A model generated the notes under the pieces. That model had not been told where the DNA came from, searched no databases, and saw only the letters and a list, made by a program, of their open reading frames with translations. Of a stretch of DNA of 64,000 nt, positions 1 to 8,323 are shown one piece after another. Made by a program: the position numbers and the translations under genes. The stretch spans positions 868,001 through 932,000 of the forward strand of contig NZ_JACAVQ010000001.1 in assembly GCF_015354615.1 (NCBI RefSeq), read 5' to 3'. This DNA comes from Aliidiomarina indica (GTDB lineage Bacteria; Pseudomonadota; Gammaproteobacteria; Enterobacterales; Alteromonadaceae). The first letter of the stretch is position 1, and each line of letters begins with the position of its first letter.

Positions 1-338
1 TTCGATTTTATCAACGCAAAGGCTTGTTGGAGGTTCCCGAATCCGCTGGAAAAGTGCGTCGATATAACGAAACGCACCTACAGCGGGTGCTATTTATCAA
101 AAGCGCGCAAGCCGCTGGCTTTACGCTGAAAGAAATTAAAAAGTTGCTTACCATGGATGCGTCACAACACCATCATCAGGCACGGGAACTCGCGTTAACG
201 CGTCTCACCGCCATTGATGAGCAGATTGCGCAGCTACAATCGGCGCGAGCAGCATTAGAAAAGCTCGCCCACGACTGTGAACACAGCCGCGAACAACCCT
301 GCCCTATTATTGCCTCTTTTATCGGCCATCCACAGTAG
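1..338 (+). CDS. MerR-family metal-type regulator, 5' end cut by the window
   Basis: The reading frame is open from base 3 and ends at 338; the N-terminal part of the winged helix lies outside the window. The visible protein begins RFYQRKGLLEVP, the MerR wing region, followed by GFTLKEIKKLL and a coiled-coil dimerisation helix. The C-terminus carries C-x7-C followed by PIIASF, which resembles the metal-binding loop of mercury/zinc/copper-sensing MerR proteins. The position that is Cys82 in MerR appears to be within an HHH run instead. It converges on the next gene with a 2-bp gap. A metal-sensing role is inferred; the metal cannot be read from the sequence. Confidence 0.85.
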   Translation, partial: RFYQRKGLLEVPESAGKVRRYNETHLQRVLFIKSAQAAGFTLKEIKKLLTMDASQHHHQARELALTRLTAIDEQIAQLQSARAALEKLAHDCEHSREQPCPIIASFIGHPQ

Positions 339-340
339 AG

Positions 341-808
341 CTACATACGCATTCCGCGCGAGTAAATAACGTCGTCGCCAGGACATGCATGCACGGGCTG
401 GATCTCAGTGCACGGCTGATCCGCTCTATCAAAGCAGAACTCAAACCGTGTTTGCGTTTTTACCGGCTCACTAATAATGCCTTGCGGTAAATCAGACCAA
501 TTCCAGTTATGGACAACATTTGAGGCTGAAACCCCAAACAGCCGGTTGGTTGCAGTCACTACATGTAGATCATGTATCGTATTATCTGGGGTAATCACAT
601 ATTCAATGGTGGCGCATCCCTCGGATGATTGCATCACTGCTTGCTCTGGGTAGCGAGGCGAAAATCGAATCAGATCGCTCCACTTATCCTTTTGCAGTTC
701 GCCTTGCGAGAGCGGCACATCCGCATAAGAGCTATCCGTTGGTTCTGTTGATGTGCAACCAGCTATGACCAGTGCTGCGAGCGCAGCCACGCTTAAATAC
801 ATTTTCAT
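341..808 (-). CDS. Small lipoprotein with TonB C-terminal-like domain
   Basis: 155 residues. The N-terminus is a lipoprotein signal with lipobox VIAGC (Cys at about 18). The rest resembles the TonB C-terminal fold: RYPEQAV, then GCATIEYVI, then a conserved helix and NWNW. Full TonB proteins have an N-terminal membrane anchor and a proline-rich spacer; neither is present, so this is a stand-alone periplasmic domain rather than an energy transducer. Two further cysteine pairs near the C-terminus could form disulphides. It ends 2 bp from the MerR gene on the other strand. Function is unknown. Confidence 0.75.
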   Translation of the reverse strand: MKMYLSVAALAALVIAGCTSTEPTDSSYADVPLSQGELQKDKWSDLIRFSPRYPEQAVMQSSEGCATIEYVITPDNTIHDLHVVTATNRLFGVSASNVVHNWNWSDLPQGIISEPVKTQTRFEFCFDRADQPCTEIQPVHACPGDDVIYSRGMRM

Positions 809-938
809 TGTTATATCTTCCTTGTTTTTCCTACGACCAAAGGCTGTAGGCGCGTGTCTAATGGCTATTTTAAAAACTCAACCCCCCACCTTTTCTTAGA
901 CTTAACTAAAAGGTCAAGGATCTTAACCAAGTCTACTT

Positions 939-1370
939 TTATTTTTGATGGATCAAATCGAGAATTTCTAACTCCTTGTCAATTTCGTCGCTCGCAATCT
1001 TGGTGCGAGAGCAAATATTGGTGCTGAAATATCCGTCTTCGTTGGGGCCATATAAATACAAAAGGTATGTTTGCCCTTCGCTAAAAGCGTATCCGCATAA
1101 ACAGCATGCAGTCACAATGTCTGTCTTAAATCTCGGACCATGATCACCTTTCCAGGTTTGTTTGGTGACAAAATGCGTTTTCTGACGTTCGTTATTCTCC
1201 CGTCGGTTGAATTGTTCAACCCGCTCTGCGGTGGCTAAAACAACCGCGGCAGCACCGTGATAGGAATCCATTACCGCTTCTTCGAGTGTTCCGTCATGAA
1301 AAGCACAGGAACAGGCCACCGCCTTTCCAGAATAAAGCACCACAAAAACGATGAATATTAAGTATTTCAT
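939..1370 (-). CDS. Secreted NTR/TIMP-like cysteine-rich protein
   Basis: 143 residues with a cleavable signal peptide ending near VACSCA. The mature protein starts with CSC and later shows CCLCGYAF, a YLLYLYG strand and NICSRT, the cysteine arrangement typical of bacterial netrin/TIMP-like (NTR) domain proteins. The chosen ATG follows a GAGGAA ribosome-binding site. The family is exported and disulphide-stabilised; a physiological role is not established. It is followed upstream, on the same strand, by a small membrane protein gene. Confidence 0.7.
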   Translation of the reverse strand: MKYLIFIVFVVLYSGKAVACSCAFHDGTLEEAVMDSYHGAAAVVLATAERVEQFNRRENNERQKTHFVTKQTWKGDHGPRFKTDIVTACCLCGYAFSEGQTYLLYLYGPNEDGYFSTNICSRTKIASDEIDKELEILDLIHQK

Positions 1371-1394
1371 GCAAAATTCCTCGTTTAGCGCTTT

Positions 1395-1796
1395 TTAGTA
1401 TGCTGTCCAAACTGGCGACAACGACCAAATAACAAATAGTCCAAACGCCACGCCAAATAAACACAGAAAGCGAATCCGTTGCTGCGGCCAAACTGACACA
1501 TGGTCGATGATCTTAGAAACTCGATCCGATCCAGCGACAGCTAATACGATAGCGGCGCCTAGCGCGATAACGGCCAATAGCATAAATAAGAAAGGCGTAT
1601 AAGATGCTGGGGCGGCCAACCACAATAGCACCGCTAATAGCAATCGAATTCCAATTGCCACCCATATCGCCACTGGGCGATGCATAAAAGATCGCACAAA
1701 CGCGACCACAACCATGGGCGATAAAACACCCCACAACGATAAAGCGGTAATCACCGCGGCCAGCAGAATCAATACAGTTGCAACTAATATGAGCAT
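1395..1796 (-). CDS. Small integral membrane protein, unknown
   Basis: 133 residues with about four hydrophobic segments (roughly 1-25, 42-62, 65-88, 108-130) and few charged residues between them. An AGGA-type ribosome-binding site precedes the ATG at 1796. It lies 24 bp upstream of the NTR-like gene on the same strand, so the two may be co-transcribed. No family recognised with confidence. Confidence 0.65.
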   Translation of the reverse strand: MLILVATVLILLAAVITALSLWGVLSPMVVVAFVRSFMHRPVAIWVAIGIRLLLAVLLWLAAPASYTPFLFMLLAVIALGAAIVLAVAGSDRVSKIIDHVSVWPQQRIRFLCLFGVAFGLFVIWSLSPVWTAY

Positions 1797-2097
1797 AATG
1801 GCGTCCTAGTGAGTGATAATACCTACTTACTATAGGCATTGATTAGCACATTGCTAAATTTTCCAAAACCAATGCGTTTTACTCAGCCGCTTTGGGTAGC
1901 GAAGCGCAACCACCTAAAGACACCGACGTGCATAACTCATCCGGAAGCGACAAGCATTTCTCCCCCCTGAATAGATTGGTGTAAATGAGCAGATACACTG
2001 GCTAAAGTCGGTTCTTTCAGTCATTCTTGTTGCATACTGCAAACTCGCTCTTGCGCAATATCGGCAACTTGGACTCTTCTAGGGATAAAAAACAATT
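1797..2097. other. Intergenic region between divergent genes
   Basis: About 300 bp separating the minus-strand membrane gene from the plus-strand GGEEF gene. It must hold the promoters for both directions. No strong sigma-70 pair, repeat or conserved RNA motif was seen by eye. Confidence 0.5.
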
Positions 2098-3489
2098 ATG
2101 GCATTTTCTAGATCACCGGAGTCCGAACGCCTTGTCCGTTCCTTAAGTAAAGGGTATGCGGTGATTCTGCTCGTCACGCTTGCAGTGGTTCCCCTATTTG
2201 CAATTGCTTATGTCCATTTTTTTCAAAACCCCACTCTGTTGTTTGAAAGTCACGCTTTTCACGAATTCGCCATAGCGGTATCCTTATTGCAGGGAGCCCT
2301 CATCGCTTACGTGACTTACTTTTGTTACCAACGAACTAAAGAGCTTTTTCTTTGCTGGCTAACCCTTGGTTTCTTGGGTTTCACGCTCATCTATGGTTGG
2401 CATGGTGTGTTTACCCGCCTCTCAAGCGACCACATGATGCTGTTTATTCTGTTTGGCCCTGCTTCTCGTTTGGTCATGGCAATCTGTTTGCTCATCGGCC
2501 TTTTATTCTATAGTCGCGACGACGAATCAACTAAAGTTCTAAAAAACAACAGCTTTTGGTGGGCCGCCATTGCTGTATTTGGGTTGATTAGCATTTTCGT
2601 ATCACTATTAGCATTTAGCCAATGGGCAATCGTTTCGCGCTGGCTGATGGAGTTTGCGGCCATGTGCGTGATGTTAAGTTGCGCCTTGATCATCATCTTC
2701 CGGCGTATTCGCTCTCCCTTAATGACGGTATATGCGATTGCTGTTGTGTTTTTCGCGCAATCTTCTATCTCATTTATGTTAGGAAGTGCATGGAATCACC
2801 AATGGTGGCTTGCCCATGCAATTTTCGCAGTCGGCTTTATGGCGCTCAGTTACAGCGTTATCCAAGGGTTTCTAACAACAGGTTCTTTTTCTAAAGTGTA
2901 TAGCCAAGCTGAGCTCTTTGAGCAGTTGCGAGAAGAAAAAGAACGCGCCGACGATGCCTTGCTGAAGTTACAAAGGGCCCATGAGGCGCTTGAAGTGATT
3001 GCGGAAACGGATTCTCTTACCAAGTGCAAAAATCGTCGAGGATTTGAGAGTAGTGCCCGCACCGAAATAGCGCGCGCTCAGCGTTCCGGGTCACCGCTTA
3101 CCTTCGTAGCCCTAGACCTTGACCATTTTAAGAAAATCAATGATCAGTATGGCCACAGCATTGGTGACGAAGTGCTTGTTGCCTTTGCTGACATGGTGCA
3201 GGAAAATTTGCGCCCAAGTGATATATTGGGGCGTATTGGTGGTGAGGAATTCGCGATTATCCTTCCGGACACCGCACTCAATGACGGAGTTATTCTGGCA
3301 GAAAGGTTGCGGCAAATTATTGAGAACGAGTACTTTGTTATCGAGGCTATCAAAATTGAGCTTACCGTAAGCTTCGGAATGTCTGAGTACGGAATCGATG
3401 GTGACGACTATGATGCTTTATACAAAATAGCCGATCACCGTATGTACAAAGCAAAAGAGTTAGGCCGCAACAAAGTGGTAATTGATTAG
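2098..3489 (+). CDS. Membrane-bound diguanylate cyclase (GGEEF)
   Basis: 463 residues. The first ~255 residues form about seven to eight transmembrane helices, then a coiled-coil linker (about 268-300, EEKERADDALLKLQRAHEA) leads into a GGDEF domain (about 305-463). The active-site motif is GGEEF at 381-385, and an RxxD allosteric I-site (RPSD, 372-375) sits exactly five residues before it. Both a catalytic and a product-inhibited state are therefore expected. It makes c-di-GMP from two GTP at the inner membrane in response to an unknown membrane signal. It appears to be a single-gene unit. Confidence 0.92.
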   Translation: MAFSRSPESERLVRSLSKGYAVILLVTLAVVPLFAIAYVHFFQNPTLLFESHAFHEFAIAVSLLQGALIAYVTYFCYQRTKELFLCWLTLGFLGFTLIYGWHGVFTRLSSDHMMLFILFGPASRLVMAICLLIGLLFYSRDDESTKVLKNNSFWWAAIAVFGLISIFVSLLAFSQWAIVSRWLMEFAAMCVMLSCALIIIFRRIRSPLMTVYAIAVVFFAQSSISFMLGSAWNHQWWLAHAIFAVGFMALSYSVIQGFLTTGSFSKVYSQAELFEQLREEKERADDALLKLQRAHEALEVIAETDSLTKCKNRRGFESSARTEIARAQRSGSPLTFVALDLDHFKKINDQYGHSIGDEVLVAFADMVQENLRPSDILGRIGGEEFAIILPDTALNDGVILAERLRQIIENEYFVIEAIKIELTVSFGMSEYGIDGDDYDALYKIADHRMYKAKELGRNKVVID

Positions 3490-3572
3490 CGTTACTATCC
3501 AAATACTATCAACACAAGGTACTTTTAACGACCAACGTGACTCCACACAACGTATGTATTCATGCATAGCCG

Positions 3573-4019
3573 TTATTGTGGATCTTCGGTGATCGTACCG
3601 ATCAATCGCTTGCTCTGTTCCAGCACAATCCACTGCCCGAAGCCATTTTCGTCAACAACGTAAATATAAGATGTTGTATATTCATAGATATACCTTCCCT
3701 CCGTACGCTCTCCTTTATAGGTTCGCGTATCACCGTCTTGAGGAGAACTAGGATCAATGTTCAATACAGAATGTCGTTGCAAATCAGCACTTAATACTTC
3801 TGCGTTGCGCTTCATCGCGACAGTAACTCGGTCCGAGAGTGTAAAACCCAACTCCTGAAATCGTGAGACAGCTTCAGGTAATATGAGTCCTTTTTTACTT
3901 AGTTCCTGAATAGTGCCTTCATTCGACTGAATAACAATATCCCCGGGTCTTATTTCAGCAGATACAACGGTGCATACGAGGGCTAACGCTAATCCTGAAA
4001 ACAGTGTGATTAATCTCAT
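3573..4019 (-). CDS. Exported protein of unknown function
   Basis: 148 residues from the internal Met. The ATG at 4019 is preferred over the longer reading frame because AAGGAATT lies just upstream and it gives a clean signal peptide (MRLITLF...VVSAEI). The mature part is soluble and mixed alpha/beta, with a repeated Tyr/Thr strand (YIYEYTTSYIYVVDE). No known domain is recognised. It lies alone between two genes on the other strand. Confidence 0.65.
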   Translation of the reverse strand: MRLITLFSGLALALVCTVVSAEIRPGDIVIQSNEGTIQELSKKGLILPEAVSRFQELGFTLSDRVTVAMKRNAEVLSADLQRHSVLNIDPSSPQDGDTRTYKGERTEGRYIYEYTTSYIYVVDENGFGQWIVLEQSKRLIGTITEDPQ

Positions 4020-4132
4020 AGAAATTCCTTTTAAGTTATTTATGGCTTCATGCCAAACCCAACGTAGCAAAAAAAAAATTAAAAACAATCGCTTGGTCTC
4101 GTATTTTTATCTGCAGCGTTGTATTTTTAGCT

Positions 4133-4237
4133 GTGGAATTAACCGCTCACCTTGCCGCGTTTTTGGGGACTGTTCTTACATTTGTAGCCCTAGGCATTGT
4201 GTTTTGGGCCATCTCTAAACGGAACAATAAATCATAA
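4133..4237 (+). other. Possible tiny membrane ORF or gene remnant
   Basis: Reading from GTG at 4133 gives 34 codons that form a single hydrophobic helix followed by a basic tail (WAISKRNNKS). The hydrophobic reading extends upstream in the same frame but has no ATG and no clear ribosome-binding site. It could be the 3' remnant of a longer gene or a real small membrane protein. Apart from this, the 4020-4352 interval shows nothing else. Confidence 0.22.
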
Positions 4238-4352
4238 AGATGGTCGAATCTTCGCTATAAAAAAAGGCGCGGCGTTGGCAGATGACAGCGGAATCTCACC
4301 GCTCGTATGCTCCCGCATAGTAAACATGCTAGGCTCATTCGAGGCTAACTTC

Positions 4353-4652
4353 ATGAACAACATACATTCCATCATTCTAAGTAATCGTGTCTTCGGCTGG
4401 ATTGCTCTGGCAACCGGTTTATTGTTACTCATTCCGCTCGTTGCTATGCAAATCACTCACGAAGTTAACTGGGATCTCACCGACTTTATCGTTATGGGGA
4501 GTCTTATTTTCGTTACCGCAAGCGTATTTATTCTTGTTGCACGGCGGTTACCACGTAAACACTGGGGCTTTATTGGCGTTGGCTTTCTGGTGTTATTTGT
4601 CTATCTCTGGGCGGAACTCGCGGTGGGCATTTTTACCACTTGGGGCAGTTAA
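4353..4652 (+). CDS. Small membrane protein, unknown
   Basis: 99 residues with three to four transmembrane segments. The ATG at 4353 is chosen because GAGG lies about ten bases upstream and the protein becomes hydrophobic almost at once; the longer frame back to 4197 looks non-coding. The basic loop VARRLPRKH predicts a cytoplasmic turn. No family recognised. A strong hairpin follows at 4746-4766. Confidence 0.6.
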   Translation: MNNIHSIILSNRVFGWIALATGLLLLIPLVAMQITHEVNWDLTDFIVMGSLIFVTASVFILVARRLPRKHWGFIGVGFLVLFVYLWAELAVGIFTTWGS

Positions 4653-4745
4653 CGAGGTTAATAAAGGTAAAGCTTTTTGGGCTAGACCTCGCCCCCTCAC
4701 AAGGCTACACTGATTTATCTCAAGCGTATTACCCGCTGAACCCAA

Positions 4746-4771
4746 GGAGGCGACGCCATCGCCTCCATTTT
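4746..4771 (+). terminator. Probable rho-independent terminator
   Basis: Perfect 8-bp stem GGAGGCGA / TCGCCTCC with a 5-base loop, followed by ATTTTC. It sits between the 99-residue membrane protein and the PAS-GGDEF gene, separating their transcription. The T-tract is short, so it may be weak. Confidence 0.5.
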
Positions 4772-4814
4772 CAATGGGCTAAATGCAATTTGTAGCAATG
4801 GAACACTCAGGCCT

Positions 4815-5678
4815 ATGCCCATCGACCTGCAAAAGCTCTACCCTAAGCTTATCCATTTAATGCTCGACACCATATTTGTGGTCGATAGTGACAATCAAAT
4901 TGTATTTGCGAGTCACGCCTGCGAAAATTTACTGGGTTACACTGCCGAAGAGCTTATTGGTACGCACATTACTAACTATATGCATCCCGAAGATTTACCT
5001 GCCACACACGATTCAATTCGACGAGTAATGAGTGGCCAGTCTCATGTGAATTTTCGCAATCGCTACATCCGTAAAGACGGCGGCGTGGTATATATTCTCT
5101 GGTCTGCGCGTTGGTATGAAGAAGAAGGCGTTCGTATTGGGGTGGCCCGGGATGTGACGGCGCTGCAACAAGCGGAGGCAGAGCTTCGCTTCTTGGCCCA
5201 CCACGATCCACTCACAGGACTAACAAATCGTTCATTATTTAACGATCGGCTGGACATCGCACTAAGTGCGGCGCGGCGCCATAAGAGCAGTGTGGCACTG
5301 CTGTTTATCGATGTTAATGATTTTAAAATGATCAATGATAAATACGGCCATGCCAGCGGAGATCGCGTGCTTTGCGCGATCGCTCGCCGTTTAGAAAGCT
5401 GTTTGCGCAAAACAGATACTGTTGCCCGCATGGGTGGTGATGAATTCACCGTTCTACTTACCGATATTCCATCCGATGAGGCATTACGCCATGTTGTTGC
5501 TCAACTAAGCGAGAGCCTTGCTGAGCCCCTTACTCATGAATTCGACGGGATAGCCATGCCTTCATGTAGTATTGGCGTAGCTCGATATCCGCAAGATGGT
5601 GAAGATGCAGACACGCTATTGAGTCACGCTGATACCCAAATGTATGAGATCAAACGCCGAAGGTCGGCCACAAGGTAG
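4815..5678 (+). CDS. PAS-domain diguanylate cyclase (GGDEF)
   Basis: 287 residues, no membrane segment. A PAS domain (about 10-115) with the PAC-type end RDVTALQQAEAEL joins a GGDEF domain (about 120-285). The active site is GGDEF at 207-211 and the I-site RxxD is RKTD at 198-201, again five residues upstream. DPLTGLTNR marks the domain start. It is expected to be a cytoplasmic c-di-GMP synthase controlled through the PAS domain (ligand unknown). It is followed after 4 bp by yaeQ, probably co-transcribed. Confidence 0.93.
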   Translation: MPIDLQKLYPKLIHLMLDTIFVVDSDNQIVFASHACENLLGYTAEELIGTHITNYMHPEDLPATHDSIRRVMSGQSHVNFRNRYIRKDGGVVYILWSARWYEEEGVRIGVARDVTALQQAEAELRFLAHHDPLTGLTNRSLFNDRLDIALSAARRHKSSVALLFIDVNDFKMINDKYGHASGDRVLCAIARRLESCLRKTDTVARMGGDEFTVLLTDIPSDEALRHVVAQLSESLAEPLTHEFDGIAMPSCSIGVARYPQDGEDADTLLSHADTQMYEIKRRRSATR

Positions 5679-5682
5679 TTAT

Positions 5683-6219
5683 ATGGCTCTGCAAGCAACC
5701 CCTTACAAAGTAAGTTTAGATATTTCCGATGTTGATCGCGGTGTGTACGAAAGTGTCAAAGTTACCGTAGCGCGACATCCTTCAGAAACCCCTCTGCGCT
5801 TAGTTGCCCGAATCCTCGCTTTCGGCCTCTTTTATCATGAGCATTTAGCTTTCGGTCGTGGTCTTTCCGATTCCGATGAAGCGGCACTATGGCAAATAAG
5901 TTTATCTGGGGAAATTGAACACTGGATTGATGTCGGCCAACCGGATCATGAACGTATCGTTAAGGCGAGTCGCCGCGCGCCACAGCTGTCCGTGCTTGTT
6001 TATGGCAACACACGGGTTTGGGCTGATAAAACCGTTCCCAAGGTAAATCATTTAAAGAATGTCTCTATTCTCGCCATCCCAGAAGCAGAGCACGCTATGC
6101 TTGCCAATACTATCAACCGCAATATGCACTGGGGCTTAATGATAAGCGATGGTGTTTTATTCGTGAGTGATGGTGAAATACAAACAGAAGTCCCTTTGCA
6201 CCGACTACTGGGCGAATAA
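5683..6219 (+). CDS. yaeQ: YaeQ family protein
   Basis: 178 residues, the usual YaeQ length. The start at 5683 (MALQATPYKV) is chosen over the longer frame because it matches the family N-terminus and follows AAGGTAG. Conserved stretches include RILAFGLFYHE, GRGLSDSDEAALW and HWIDVGQPD. The family has a PD-(D/E)XK nuclease-like fold; in enteric bacteria it was linked to suppression of haemolysin phenotypes of rfaH mutants, but its biochemical role is unclear. It starts 4 bp after the PAS-GGDEF gene. Confidence 0.9.
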   Translation: MALQATPYKVSLDISDVDRGVYESVKVTVARHPSETPLRLVARILAFGLFYHEHLAFGRGLSDSDEAALWQISLSGEIEHWIDVGQPDHERIVKASRRAPQLSVLVYGNTRVWADKTVPKVNHLKNVSILAIPEAEHAMLANTINRNMHWGLMISDGVLFVSDGEIQTEVPLHRLLGE

Positions 6220-6262
6220 GCAATTTATAAGGTTCATCACCGCTCTTGATGCACTCGAAAAA

Positions 6263-6775
6263 TCACAAGCTGCGCTGCATTTTTTGTACAACTAAATCGC
6301 GTACTTTTGCACTGAGAAAATGTGATGGTATGTATTTTAAGTAAGGTTCGGTTCGCGCGGGCCTGTGTGTTTGTTGAATATGCTCAAGAATGCTTTGCGC
6401 ATGCTCTCGATCCCAAGCCCACAATAATGCTCCTCGGATTTCCCACTGCCAATAGGCATCATGAGGCCATTTTAATTGGTGTTTACCATGATAATGGCAG
6501 CTACCACATCGAATGAGGCCATAGCTAAGAAGCGGATATCCCTCTCCGCCTTGAGTGCCGCCATCACGTATAAACTGGGATGAGTTCGCAGGCGCTTGCC
6601 ATGAGAAATGGGTTGGGAAGCGCTCAACTACTAGCCAACTCCCCCAATGATGCGCCGGTCTCGATTCCTCAGCAGAGGAATGACGCGCAGAACGAAACTC
6701 AAATGGCTCTTCGAATCGAGCAAGCGCGCCACATCTGGGGCATTTGACGTCAATCGGTTTAGTTATTTGCATCAC
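6263..6775 (-). CDS. Zinc-ribbon-like protein, unknown
   Basis: 170 residues. An N-terminal CPRCGA and a later CGSCHYH pair form a plausible split zinc-binding site. Between them is a Trp-rich stretch. No signal peptide or membrane segment. The gene overlaps the 3' end of the upstream membrane gene (6759-7205) by 17 bp on the same strand, so translation is probably coupled. Function is unknown; a nucleic-acid or protein-binding role is only a guess. Confidence 0.6.
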   Translation of the reverse strand: MMQITKPIDVKCPRCGALARFEEPFEFRSARHSSAEESRPAHHWGSWLVVERFPTHFSWQAPANSSQFIRDGGTQGGEGYPLLSYGLIRCGSCHYHGKHQLKWPHDAYWQWEIRGALLWAWDREHAQSILEHIQQTHRPARTEPYLKYIPSHFLSAKVRDLVVQKMQRSL

Positions 6776-7205
6776 GATGTTGGCGAAGATTTAAGTTGAT
6801 ACGCTTACCGATGTGAACACCTAACCAAGCCATCGGTAGATAGGCAAATACCAAATCAAGCACGATAAACCACAGCGGCGCTGGGATCATCACACTGGCG
6901 ACGATACCCCCAAGTAAGAAGAACACGCCAATCCCATATCCGATGTATTGTTTCGCCGATGCGGCAACTAAATAAGCGATAGTTACACCCACCAAAGTGC
7001 CGAGTGCATGGGCAAGAAACGGCATAATAAAGTGGCGCGGTTCAAGCAAAGGCATGGCGGCAGCCAAGCCTTCAGCGGTACTCATGTCGACCCCTTCTGG
7101 AGGGGGGATTACGCCGGGCCCAAATGCAATAATCATGGAATTGACAAAAGCGCCTAGCACTACGCCCACTAAAACGGCAATGACATTGCGTACTTGCTTA
7201 CCCAT
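6759..7205 (-). CDS. Four-helix membrane protein, unknown
   Basis: 148 residues from the ATG at 7205 (MGKQVRN), which follows an AAGGAAT ribosome-binding site; the longer frame to 7241 is not needed. Four hydrophobic helices with a proline- and glycine-rich first loop (PGVIPPPEGVD). It resembles small uncharacterised inner-membrane proteins of marine gammaproteobacteria. It overlaps the zinc-ribbon gene downstream and is divergent from the DUF1761 gene. Confidence 0.65.
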   Translation of the reverse strand: MGKQVRNVIAVLVGVVLGAFVNSMIIAFGPGVIPPPEGVDMSTAEGLAAAMPLLEPRHFIMPFLAHALGTLVGVTIAYLVAASAKQYIGYGIGVFFLLGGIVASVMIPAPLWFIVLDLVFAYLPMAWLGVHIGKRINLNLRQHRDANN

Positions 7206-7313
7206 GCTGTATTCCTTTTTGTGAAAGCGCCAAAGTAGCATTTTCTAAAATTATGTACATAATCAACCTGCGCGTACACGCAAAATATAACAATTCTTAT
7301 AAGGAACACAACG

Positions 7314-7712
7314 ATGGAATTTCCAAATTGGTGGGCGGTACTGCTAGCGGCAGCTTCAAACTTTATACTTGGTGGGATCTGGTTTTCACTGCTTTTCGGT
7401 AAATTATGGATGCGAGAGTTGGGCTTCACTGAAGAACAACTAGAGCGAGGCAACATGCTTAAAATATTTAGCTTAGCCTTTATCTTTAACCTATTTATTG
7501 CAAGCTTCTTGGGCATGTCATTAAACCATCCAGACATTGGCGCGGCACAGGGTGCTCTTTATGGTTTCCTGTCAGGCTTTGGTTGGGTGTTTTTTGCTAT
7601 TGCTGTGAATAGCCTTTATGAGCAACGCAGTTGGCGATATGTGCTCATTACTGGCGGTTTCTGGACGATTTCACTCACCATCATGGGGCTTATTTTAGGC
7701 GCCTGGGGTTAA
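7314..7712 (+). CDS. DUF1761-family membrane protein
   Basis: 132 residues with four transmembrane helices. The opening NWWAVLLAAASNFILGGIW and the FGKLWMRELG stretch match the DUF1761 family pattern. AAGGA lies just upstream of the ATG. Function of the family is unknown. It converges with the minus-strand gene at 7865. Confidence 0.75.
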   Translation: MEFPNWWAVLLAAASNFILGGIWFSLLFGKLWMRELGFTEEQLERGNMLKIFSLAFIFNLFIASFLGMSLNHPDIGAAQGALYGFLSGFGWVFFAIAVNSLYEQRSWRYVLITGGFWTISLTIMGLILGAWG

Positions 7713-7744
7713 CGGCGGTATAAGCTCATTTTGCTTCAGAGAAA

Positions 7745-7769
7745 CGAGCGGTTTACCCATAACCGCTCG
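7745..7769. terminator. Hairpin between convergent genes
   Basis: Perfect 9-bp stem CGAGCGGTT / AACCGCTCG with a 7-base loop. Read on the minus strand it is followed by TTTC, so it may end transcription of the minus-strand gene at 7865-8206. No T-tract on the plus side. Confidence 0.4.
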
Positions 7770-7864
7770 CGCAGGCGCTTGGCGAAGAATTTCAGCTTAT
7801 CAACAACCAGCATACCCATTCCTTTTATGCTTTGCCTTTTGCCAAGTGTGGCAGGGGAAAATTA

Positions 7865-8206
7865 TCAATTGCCCCATAAAAGTCTAAAAAAACCATCGAC
7901 GACAGCCAACGATAGAAATCCATATATGAAACCCTTAATGTCTTTTTTAGATGGTTTTAAACGAGCGGTCCATGCCATACGAGGATTCATGCGTTTAAGC
8001 TCAGCTAATTTCCTCTTGCCGCGCTCCGTCAGCGATAAATTTATAAAAACCGAGTTATCGGGTGCCTGCCTCTTAGCGCTAACGTAACCGTCCGCAATTA
8101 ACTGCGAGATAAGCTCCCGAGAAACCCACTCATCGGATTCAATTCTTACAGGCGTAAATCCCGAGTTAATATCGAGTAGAACTAAATAAAACTCTTCTGT
8201 AGTCAT
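7865..8206 (-). CDS. Winged-helix-like protein with C-terminal membrane helix
   Basis: 113 residues. Residues about 5-72 look like a small winged helix (LISQLIADGYVSAKRQ, then FINLSLTERGKRKLAEL, typical of wHTH proteins). A hydrophobic segment (about 92-112) ends the protein. A DNA-binding role is possible but the membrane tail is unusual for a plain regulator. No family name assigned. Confidence 0.55.
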   Translation of the reverse strand: MTTEEFYLVLLDINSGFTPVRIESDEWVSRELISQLIADGYVSAKRQAPDNSVFINLSLTERGKRKLAELKRMNPRMAWTARLKPSKKDIKGFIYGFLSLAVVDGFFRLLWGN

Positions 8207-8323
8207 GGCAATCTCTATCGCTTGTCTACCTACTCACCGCTGTTCTCGCGAGCACAAATCGCAGTCTTACCCTTCAGAATAATTGGTTGGCACAAATAAC
8301 GCTAGCGCAAACCATACACGTCT

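Noticed and set aside
4197..4352. Longer N-terminus for the membrane protein at 4353
   Set aside because: No ribosome-binding site and the added residues are not hydrophobic or conserved-looking; GAGG before 4353 decides the start.
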